NCBI RefSeq assembly: GCF_964355755.1
Contig: NC_092674.1
Span: forward strand, 8,873,001-8,937,000
DNA length: 64,000 bases
Direction of reading: 5' to 3'
Source: Antedon mediterranea
Taxonomy: Eukaryota; Echinodermata; Crinoidea; Comatulida; Antedonidae
Below are positions 30,401 through 42,400 of this stretch, piece by piece. Each line of letters begins with the position of its first letter. Position 1 is the first letter of the stretch. Both the position numbers and the translations under genes were made by a program. The notes under the pieces are model-generated. The model saw only the letters and a list, made by a program, of their open reading frames with translations, ran no database searches and was not told where the DNA came from.

Positions 30401-33400
30401 CTCAACCTTAGATAAAGCTGGCTAACATTTCAACTCCTAACATCATGAACTGTACAGTACGTATTAACACTATTAGGCCTTTAGTCAACACAATTAGCTT
30501 GTGTCATATACAACTGAAAGTGTGTTCTGTTGCAGTGGCTATGGATCATAAAATACAAATTACACCTTCACCAAGAAAACAAGAGGGATTTAGATATGAT
30601 TTACAACCATGATTATAGTTGGATACAGTGTGTATATTTATAGTAGATAATCGAAAATGCACCTCTCCTAGGAGATCATTAAAACGGGAGTTGCCAATGA
30701 CAGAGAATGAAACTATACATTCCACAATGGCCTCAAGTGAATTTTTGCCGCCTTCTACCAAATTTTATGTTGCCTTGATGTGCAATTTTTATTTTTAAAA
30801 TTCAATGTTCAAAACATGGAATATAGAAGACACACACCTATAATGATGAAAATACATTAAATTAACAGTTTGTTGAGGCATTTAATATGGCACACAATTT
30901 TTTCGGAGCTAGGAATTAAAAAAATGTATTGCCTAAATTTGATAATGATGTAAAAAAGATGATTCGGGTTGGTCTCTTCCACAAACATTTGTTTCAGTTA
31001 TTTTTGACTGTGTGATATTTCTTTCAGTAGTATGTCAAATGTCAGAATCAGTTACCCCAGGGATGTCACCACGCTGGTCGGCGCTGGTCGGCCCCGACCA
31101 GCACTCAACATTTCCGACCAGGATTTACAGGCTGCCGACCACCACTATTATTTATTAATCATTACGATATTTCTTAGGCCTAGGCCTAACTAAAATTCGT
31201 ACTAAAACATTTTACCTAGCACATCGTTAATAACAGACAAGCTAGCCTCATATAGATAAGACAAAAGACTACAGCAAATGTTCCCGTGGTTACGTACGTT
31301 ACTTTATTTGTAACACAATACCAGGCCTACCCTGGCCTGGTATTCATTGTTACAGCTTGTGAGTCATGGCGAACAACGCGTGCTACACAGCACAGTGTAC
31401 AAGTTTAAAGTTCACATAGCGACCATTCAAGCGTTTTATTTTGCACAGATTAAAAATACAAACAAGTACGCAGTAATTAAAAATGTATAACTACATAGAC
31501 CCAAACAAAATCATTTTTAATTGCTGAATGTTTTGTCACCCTGCTTTAATTATATTATGTTACTAGTTTTACATTTTTGTACTCTACGAACTATTAAAAA
31601 AAATAAAAAAACATGCGCATGGTTCAGTGAGACCGGGCAAGTTCGTTCGTTTATGATCGCCGAGCATGGTACAATAATTACACGTCCCTGGGATAACTTC
31701 AGGTTGCTGAACTTCAGTTAACCAAAGATAGTGTAGTAGGACACTATCTTTGAGTTAACCCATAAACACGTGTCTCTGTTCTTGCCGGCCATGCACTCTA
31801 CATGCTTGCCGCACAGTTGTGAAACAAAAAATCCGGAATTCGCGAATACGCTAAAAAACTCTCGCGCAAAAGAACACGAACATATATCGAGCAACAAGTA
31901 GTAAGGTCTAGGCTAATAATTTATGTACATTATTTGATTAGGGATTAGGCCTAAATAAAGAAGCGCCCGTTTTTGTGGAATTCAGATTTTGGGTTTTGGG
32001 GCATCTATCTAAGCCTTGGCTAGGCCTTAGTGGTCGTAGTGTCTACAAGGCTAGGCCTAAGCCTGACGCGATCTATTGCTATTCATTTCGTGAGCGTTTT
32101 TTTGTTTTCGCGAATAATAACGGCGACTCCCCGGTGGTACAAGGTTAGGCCTAGACCTGACGCAATTTGTTGTTATTTATTTTCATAATTCTCTATGTTT
32201 CGCTGAAATAACGACAAACCCCCGGGGGGGGGGGGGGGGGGGAGATACCCCGGGGTTACCCCCCCCCCCCCCCCACCCCCGCCGGGAAATTTGCCGACCG
32301 GCACTCCAAAAAGCTGGTGACATCCCTGTTACCCATACCAGGGTGGGTTTCAAAAGTAGTTTAAAACCGTCCCAGTATAATTACGATCATTGTTATACCA
32401 CACGGAAAAATAATGTTAAAGAAACACACATAAAAACACAGCTTAAAGTGGAAATATAAACACCAATTTGGTCTCTGTTTAGGTTGATGCCCCATGTGTA
32501 CATGGCGTAAACAAACTAACTCTCTCTCTTCCCTTCTTAGCATTTTTATTTTGTATATATTCACTTCAACTTTTTACAGAATCAATTATGCTTCTTTAGT
32601 GTACTAAAGATTTCTGACAGTGTGCATTCTAAAATGTTACAACTACCTTTTTATTATTCAGAATTTTAGATGGGAATTTTATGTTCTTGTTACTTCACAT
32701 AAACATCAAAAACTGTCAAACATGCTGGCTAGTCACTAAAATTCCACCAAAAAAAAACACCATTAATGTTTTACAGTAATATTTTGTATATAGTTGTTAT
32801 TCATTTCATGCAATTTTAATAGTAATTTAATTTTTCTTTTATTTTTATGAACAATTTACTAAATAAAAAATAAGTGTACTGCAGCTTGCCAACAATGTAA
32901 TAAATCAAGCACTCGGAAATTGAGTGAAATAACTCTGGCAAAATGCAGAGTGACAGAGGACTCATATTGAAGATAAGGATATTAAGAGCCATTGTCTGTA
33001 AGAATCAAAGAAATATCAAAAAGAGTGGCAGACTCAAAAAAATGGATTTCTTTCAAATTTTGCACATGGCTATATATGTGTTGAGAGAAATCAGATATGA
33101 AGTATTTTTTATTTCACACGTATATTTCCATGGCAACGGCCAAATTTGTGTTTTTGACAAATTTTGTCCTTTTTTAAGGTTTTTTAAAATGGATATTGGT
33201 ACTACTTTGATGAACGATATTTTTGTGTTGTTCATTTAATTATAAAAAATAATTAGTGTATGCATAATAACAATGCATTGTGTACCTGTTTTAAATTTTT
33301 TTATTTTTTTTTATTTCATACCTTGGGAGATACCATTTATTTAAAAAGGGGTGTTTTTCACGTTTTTTAAATTGTTCAATGCAACTAAACTTTACTTCAC

Positions 33401-36400
33401 CATAACGCCCAAAGTGGTGTATTTTTTTAGCTGATTTATTACAAATAGGTAGTTCTAATGTTTAATAATTGATTTCTAAAATAAAATACTGGGGTAAATT
33501 TAAAATCTACAAGCAGTGTTGCGAGAAACATAGGCATTTTTATAAAAAAAAAAACATGGTATATTAGTAAAAACATTTTATTTTCTTTGATTATTTGATT
33601 TGAAACTCATTGGTCAGAAAAATTCTTAATGTTTTATATAGTTCTAGTTGTGTTGTGAGAAAAAAAAATTATTTTTAATTATAGATTCTGTAATTCCCAG
33701 TTTTAATGTCATTTTATAGGTTATATCCTCGGGAAATTTGAATAAATTATCAGATCGTTGTGAATTTTAATCTTTGCAACAGATTACTCCTCTCTTATTT
33801 TGAAGCTCCTCTTTCATTTGTTTACTTCTTTTATTTGCTAACCTAAGCAGATCCCACATGCCCATCCACCACCACTTTCGACTACCACCCCCCCCCCCCC
33901 CACCCCGACCAACTATAACCACAAAAAGATAAACTGCAAGTTTTTAGACCCTCGCCTTCAACCCCCTAACTATTTAAAAGTCCTGGATCCACCACTTTTC
34001 CCTCCCCAAAATAGAACCAATCAAAAGTCAATGATATACTCAGGTATGTTAATGCTACATAACAAATATTGAAGCCCTGATTTGAAATTTCATTTCATTT
34101 AAGGTCAGCATGTAAAATATCACACTTTATTATTAAATATTGGTTTTAAATTCTATATTTTTTTTACTGTGATGGTTGGATTCAGTATTAATTATTAATT
34201 AATAATTATCTGATAATTATTTAATTTCCCTTAGTTATGCATAGCAACAGTTACTATGGTAACTAAAAATGAGATATTCTTTAGATTTTGCATATTTATC
34301 TCATACAAATTTAAATTTGTAGATTATTAGCAGGCATGCCTTATTTGCATTTTCAAATTACCGTTTCACAAGGTCATATTCGTAAGCACTTTCTTCTGTG
34401 ATTATTTTTATTCATGAAAACCCCATATTTTATTTACAGCGGCCACCTCCCTTAACGGACGCACTTTGAAAAGCCTGTTTGTTCTTCCTATCTAATTAGT
34501 GCATTTGGTGCTTACCGTTAGCAGCTGCGGGCACCTTTTTATACAAAAAATGAGATTTTTTGTAAGCGGCCAATCGAAAAATGCGATACTTATTGCATGG
34601 ACCTATGAATTAGAGGTGCATGTATATTGTATTTCTTTATATATTAGCTTTATTTTGAAGAGGTTTTAAAAACATTACTGTGAAGAGATGAGAAAACTAC
34701 ACAGATTTTGACCGACCATTTTTCATATAATAAAAGTTTTTAAAATTTGTCTGAAAATGCTAAAAAATACTAAACCACCTGATTATAAATAATAATAGGC
34801 CTACAATTAGCTGGAAAATTGAGAGGCTCGTTTCGTTAAGAATATCGTATATAGCCATAATAAGTGATTTTGGCCCTTTATCGGCAGAACCTCCCGTAAG
34901 GGGTCACCGCCCGTAAGCGGCCACTTTTCCAGCTCCCGAGGGTGGCCACTTACGGGAGGTTCAACTGTATTTAAAAACACAATTATCCTTAGTTATGCAT
35001 AGAAACAGGTTCTAAGATAACATAAATAATACATTTTGACATAACTCGACCCAACAAATGACCCTTTCACAAGGTCAGACATTTTCTGGGATTCAGTAGA
35101 TAAGTAAATTTGGGAAAAGGTAGTAAAGCTATGTAATCAATTGTTTGTAGTCATGAAACCCCATATTAAAAATATTGTATTAGTTACGTATAACAGTTGC
35201 TACAATACACTATAGGTAAAATGTTGATGTCATTTGACCTCAATATGTAAACAATTTTTTTTTTCATGAAACTCCATATTTAATTTTTTTTTTTAATATC
35301 ATTTGTTACGTAAACAGGTTTAAGATAACACTAAAGGTCATTTTTTTTACCCAAGACTTTCTTTCTGAGATTATTAGGATTCAGTATTTAAAGTAAATTT
35401 GGCAAAAAGTAGAAATGTAATTTGTAAAACTATGTAGAAAAAATGTTTTGTATTTATGAAAAACCCCTTATTTTTTTTGAAATTTTCGCATAGAAACAGT
35501 TACTAGGGTAAAATGTTGACCTCAAAATGAATGAATTTACAAGGTCAAGTTTGTCATTAATGGAATGCAGTAGAAGTAAAATTGAGAAAAATTACAAATG
35601 CAATCAATAATTCTTTGTATTTATAAAAACGCCATTTTTTACGTTTAAAAAAAAATTACTTTCCTTAGTTACACATAGAAATGGTTGCTAAGGTAACACT
35701 ATAGGTAAAATAAGAAAATTTTTGAGAATTGTTATGAACTATCTTGTAAATTTTGATCAAACATTAATAGTTGTAGTAAAGTGTCCTGTTTTGCATTCTG
35801 ACCCCTTTTGACCTCAAATGACCTATTTACAAGGTCAGATTTTTTGGGAGGTCTTTCTGTATCTCTTTACACAAAATAGATTTAAAAATTTATAAAAACC
35901 ATTGACGCAATTATTTCCAAGTTTAACATTATTTTCCATCAATTACATATTTCAATGCAAAATACTGTTTTTCTGGCAATTAATTGAAATAAACCTGGCA
36001 ACACATTCTCCTATTTTATCTAAAATATTCGTATGACTCTAGTAGCATTATGAGAAGCCACATATACATTTTATTATTGGATTAGCCATATTTAAATTGT
36101 GTTTCATGTGTTTTGTTTGTTGATATCATTGTTATATTTTTTGTATTTTTCGTATTTTCCTGGCAACACAAAACCTATGTACGAAATTTACCCCAGTATT
36201 TTTTTTGTGATTATTGTTGACAAACCTATTGACTATCAAATTAAAAAACCTCATTGATTTAAAAACACCACTTTGGAAGTTATAGGTACGTTTATGAGGT
36301 ATACTTTTATAAAAAAATATTTTTTAAAAACACCCCTTTTTAAAATAATGGTATCAACCAAACTCCATTTTGTAATTTATTTTTTTTCTACATTAAATGG

Positions 36401-39400
36401 AACTCAATACATGTTGTTTACACTGCTATAAACAAAAACTGTATACTGTAAGTATTTTTGGTTAAAATAAGTATACAAGTTTGTACATTTTCACTATAGA
36501 AAATCTTTGAAAAATGGCAAAAACATCTAAATTTGGATAATTGACCGTTGTCATGGCAACGGAGGCTAAAAATTGAAATGAATGTTGTAGATATGCTTTT
36601 TATTGAAATGTCTATTCATGGTAAAAATTTGAGAGAAATCCATTTTTTTACATCTGCCACCAAATCTTTGATTTTTACAGACAATGGCTCTTAATATGCT
36701 TTTGTGACACCAACACCAAATGGCTCTTTTCTTTAAAATAAGCAATTCGTATTTTGCGTTTATGGTACATTATCTGAAATAAAAGAAATTATGGACAAAC
36801 ATACATACAAAGCAGAGATCGTAAGAGTATGGTATCAAACAGTAAGGATTGAACCCAGAATTAGGGTCATGTGTCATATCCACCCAAATACTGTAGAACA
36901 TCGATAAGCAAAACTGTCAATTACACAATAATGCACCCAGTGTTAAATCCATATGTTTATACAGTATCTCTATCATAGTCGTCCACTCCATTAGGACCTA
37001 GAAAATTCAATTATCATTGATGATTCCATTTATCTGCAGGCTCCAGAAGCAATGATGGACGATGCCGTAGTGCTTCGGGCCGAACATGTGATCGATGTCC
37101 TTAAATCATGTGCGGACTTCTCGCACGTTTTATACTAATTCCTGACCCAAGTTCATTTATCCGGGAGCGCAATAAATTTAACTACTCGGTATCATCTTAA
37201 CAGCTGAGAAAATAATTTAGCACTAAGTGTCTGCGATGATAAGTTTCTATTGTACACTGTAAATCTCTCATTCTGGTCATAATTAATTCTGAGCTGAGCT
37301 AAATGAGTGAATGAATCCATTAAGAGAGTATTTTGACTCAATTCACAAATGTACTACCAATTTTTTTTTTCTGTCAACCTAGATTCAAGAACATTGTAAA
37401 CTTTTCTTTTTTTCATTTTCAACTTAAACTCTTTATTATTTTCTCTAAACACGATCCACTAATATTTTTATACCATTTTGACTTATGAATAATTGTCTTA
37501 TTGGAGTGCTTAATTTTCAGAGGCTCTTCTTATGGATATGATAGGTGTAACCAACCTGTTTGTTTGACTAGCCTATTGGGCAGAAATGATAAGGATTGGC
37601 TAGTATAGTTGCTACTAGACGTTGCATATGGGCTAGTAGTAAACCTTGCAAACAACTTAAATTAAATTAAATTAAAATAATAATAAATGGCAAATAAACT
37701 AAATGAGTTAGGTTTGCAGTACATCATGTGTTTCCAAAAGAAAGTATGGTTGAGAATGAAGGTTGTCATTTTCAGTACTTTTTTTCATTTTTTTTTTTCC
37801 AGCATTCTTATTCAACATTCATATTAAAGTCATTTATCTTTGTAACCATAACAAATCCCATATTTTTATCTATCTACCATTCATATTCCAAATATACCTA
37901 TATTAATTTGATTACCTCATGATTTCATCCACCAACACTGCTAATTTTATCCTAATGAAGAAATACATCTCTGCATCTCTTAGAACATACATCTAAATCA
38001 TAATAAGATTAGGGATAATTTGAAAATTGCATTGTATCTGCCGGAGAATTGTACATTTGTACGTGGGCTGAAAAAACACAATTACCAAACGAAGTATTGA
38101 TTGCGAAAGAACAAAAAACGTTTCAGGGTTGAACACGATATAAAACATTCCAGTCACATGTCGAAAAGCTAGAATGAGAGGCAACTTTTTTCGTTATTGT
38201 TAGTGATGGCCAGATCCTTTGCTTTTAAATTATTACTATGGATGTTAAAGTTGGTCCTGGTTAAATAAACTGAATGGAAAAGATTTAAAATAAAATTACC
38301 CTACAGTCCTATAGTACTTCTATGCAGCACAACTATACAAACAAGAATCTATAAAATGTATGAATTTTATGCCTTTTGGATGTATTTTATACTATTTTTA
38401 TCTTCTTATTTTAGTGTTTTGTATAATTTTGTCTTGTTTTGCCCTGCATATGATTGGTCATCCAAGTTGTGAGCTGAGATCTTGGTTACATTATGTTTTT
38501 TTATTTGAATAAAGGATGATTTTTTTTTTTACTTGTTTGGGAAAAAATGATATTCAAAATCATTTTGATCGTAATGATTGCATTAATTTAAAATTACCAA
38601 TAAGTTTAATGCGAAAAACATAAATAATTATGCACATGGAACGTCCACACGCTACTGAATTTGTGCCAAGAAATATTGAGTCTCTTTATATTTATAATTT
38701 AACTTTTTTTTTTGTGTAATTTTTAAGACCACATTATTTTCAAGGCTCATCCTGAGTTTGTATGTTTCCATTTCATCTTTTAATTGTCTTACATTTTTGC
38801 GCGTGTTTTTGATGAAATAAATAAAAAATATTTAATTTGATATTGTTTAAGGAATGAGTACTCTAAATTATGGGTACAATCTTATAATTAATTAAAAGAT
38901 TCTATGTATGCAGTCAGGAATGAACAATAAATTTAATTAAATTACTTGTTTTATTCCATATTTATGACCGATTGTCACAGTTGGATAAACACCACAGAAA
39001 ATATAATATTCCATTTCAATCATCACAAAATATAAAACACTCAAATAAGTGTCAGTCTCAATTCACTTCAATGTTTTATTTAAATGTGTAGACGCTACAA
39101 ATGTCAGTCACGGTGGTTTTTAACTCGGACGATATTGTTGGGGTCATACCATTTTTTAAATATCAACAGTGTTACGACTTATTATAGAACCAAAAGAATA
39201 TTATATATTTATTTTAAGTTAAAATATTTTATGTTTCAGCCATTTAATTTTGAATTTTTATATTACACCACATTAAAAAAAATTGTTAAATCCTTTTTGT
39301 ATATCATAATTGGTTGCTGGTATAAATATCTAGGGAATATTATTAAATATGAATACCTTGTATAATATTTTTCTAGTTCCCCTTATCCATAATTTCCAAA

Positions 39401-42400
39401 AAAAAAAAAAAGGTTTTGGGTAAAAAACGAAGAAATAAAGTTTGTTGGTTATATTCTAAAGTTTCTTACTTTTTTTTTAACAATAAATTCATTTTTTTAA
39501 CGAGCAAATAAATGCAATTAGTACGGTGGTAAACGCGCATAATTTAACCATTTTACATTACCCATTAAACTTATTATTAGTCATTGTAGACGATTATTCC
39601 TCAATCAAATTGTTCTTATTTCTGATTTGCTAGGGTAATATTATACAAATTTCTATACCTGAAACTACTAGTACTAGTAGTAATGTGTCACATTGCTATT
39701 TTCTAACAAAAAGGGTTTTAATTATACCGATTTGCTATTTGTTCAACTATTCTTATAGCATAACAACAATTAGGCAATTTCACATAACTTTCTGAGAAAT
39801 ATGCTAACTTAAAAAAAATTGCTTGGAATTAAAAATCCAACAAATTTATACAGAAACTAAAGTAGCAGACTTGGATTGCCTAAAGGTAAAAACCTTACCA
39901 GACTGAATTTTTCGGTATAGTCGTGGCCAATAGGTGGCAAAAGGTATGTAATTACCTGTAAGTTGTTAGTCTTTCTTGGCCTAAAAGCAGATAAGATCCG
40001 GCCTAGAAGATTGGATACTGCCAATTGCAGACTACAAGTTTGTCGATAACTATGAAACACCGCTCAACAAATTCTCTCACATAATTGACTGTAAATGAAA
40101 AGCACTGCTCACCTTGGAGAAAAGGTAAAAGGTCAAGATCTAGCGATGACCTTTACATCTGCCAGCACTCATCAAGATGTCATCGGTTGCCTAGGTAACA
40201 ATGTGCTGATGAATCAACTTTAACCACATTAAATTTACTTACCATAACATAATATTAAATGAACAGATCTTCAATCTAAAACTAGGTGAACTTTACATAC
40301 ATTAAAGACAATGTTTAAAATGGAATAGTCCAAATATGCTCGTTTATAATTTATATTTAGTAGCTACATGTGATAGACCAGCCAGTCTCAACTGTGATTT
40401 AAGATGACTTGTATACGATATAGATAAAATATCATTACATTTATTGCAACATTTCAAACTTGATTTTAAACGATCAATATTGTATGAACAATAAATAAAT
40501 TCAAGATACAAAAACGGTAGCATTAAATCAAATCTAGTAACGTTTGATTTGGTTCATGTCGACAATTAATATACAGTTTAGAATATCCATAAATGTATTA
40601 ATACTATTAAATTTAATAAATCAATATTCTATGTATAGTAAATATAATTTGTATGGAACACTTACATACAAATGTATGTTAAAGTGCAACATATGAATTG
40701 ATATATTGAGAATCATAATTTATTGTACAAGATATGACTTGCACTTTTTCATAGTGAACCATAACATAGTTCAGTCAACATTCTAATCATTTATCACCTT
40801 CTTCGGAGAACTCTTATAATTTTAAACTTCATTTAAAAATTAATTTCAATACTATAAATCAATCTAAAACACCTAATACCTACTAAACTTTATAAGATAA
40901 CTTTTGAGTACAAACTTGTATACAAGGATTTTAATATTACTTAATGTTATAGAAAATAAGACATAATTATAGGATGGGAAAACTAGAGTCCAAAGATAAA
41001 AAAAAAAGACTAAACTGATATGGTCATCTAATATAAAGACACCCGCAAAAACTAGAGGAAGATAAACAAGAAAATAACTCGACAAAAACGATACAGATGA
41101 CTTGAAAACAGCACTAACACTGGCCCACTTCAGACACACCTGGCCCATGACAAGAATAAATAAATTGCACAAAATACAAGACAATGAAGAGTATTGATAA
41201 TATTAATAATTTTAATGGTTTTTTTTTCGCCCAACTCAAGATTATTCTTAGCCCTGTAGCTATTCAGACCTTGATTTAAAAAGAGCGCCATGGCGCTGAC
41301 GCTCCTTGGCGCTCCTTGGCGCTCCTGAAAACGACCAAAGGAGCGCCTAAAATAGCGCTCCCCAACCTGTTACAGTGCGTCATAAAAATATATATAATGA
41401 TAAGAATATTAACCCCGAATACAACACACAGTCTATATAATAGTCGCGCAAACGATCTTTGTTATGGCTACCCCCGATAGGCTATTCGCGCCTACGATCT
41501 TTGATGTTGCGAGAAAAATATCGTAAACAATTCATTCTAAATATAGTATCAGAACGTTCAATCGGTAGCTCAAAAAGACTGCCGTCAGAAGACCGTAATA
41601 ATACAGACCTAGTTTTTTTGGTCACATGGCATGAAACGCGATACTCTCTGCTTTACCGCAACATCTCACATGTTTTTTTTTTTTAACTCAGTATGTGAGG
41701 GTGGCTGCCGACGATAAACAGTAATTAAGATCGTGTACCTGGATTTTGTGTCACATGACATGAAACATAATACTCTCTCTGATCTTTATAATAACTGCTC
41801 ACATGTTTTCCCCTCCAAATTCTGGTCGGGCCTTTTCTTATACACATGTCGCCTTTATTTTAAATCTTATAGTAATTAATATGGAATATATATTTATTTT
41901 GCATATATTTTGTTGGTGTCCTAGCCTAGGTGTCGTTGTTTTTATAATTCGCTAACCCAAGGTAGGATTAAATAATTTATAGTGTAGGCCGCCGAAACTA
42001 GACTAGATAGATAGCCTCGACTCTCTCTCTCAGACTCTGCGTGAGCTGAGAGGTCCACTGACCCGATGTCGTCTCGTTGGCGGATTTCCGTCCAAATTAG
42101 GATAACCGATGCGTAGGCCTAGCTAGGGTGGCTACTATCTTTTGATAGGATTTTAATTAGCAAACAATACATTGTTTGTTTGCATTGTCCATGCTTCAAA
42201 AGGCGATGACAATGGTGTTTACTAACCCTACGAACCACCCTACGATCGACGCATAGATAATTATCATAACAATACATCGTAGACTACGTTCAGAGAACAA
42301 TGACCTACGATGAATTTTACGTGCGAGAGTACCATTTCCGGCCATCTAGAGGTGTCATTTATCAAAATTCGGCTCGCCACAGGCCCAACCATGGTGGGCC

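Larger units (their letters stand above)
32979..36697 (+). mobile_element. 3.7 kb element with long inverted terminal repeats (copy 2)
   Basis: The two ends are inverted copies: ATATTAAGAGCCATTGTCTG at 32979 and its reverse complement ending at 36697. The inverted similarity continues, more diverged, for several hundred bases (left arm about 32979-33540, right arm about 36130-36697). Both ends contain TTAA, which could be the target duplication, but since TTAA is palindromic this cannot be separated from the repeat. The middle holds degenerate repeats and a nested Tigger-like MITE. No transposase was seen, so it is non-autonomous. The family is unknown. Confidence 0.75.

Noticed and set aside
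31000-32400. Origin of replication or CpG island promoter
   Set aside because: The GC-rich part is confined to an element with inverted ends and a flanking direct repeat, so a transposon explains it better.
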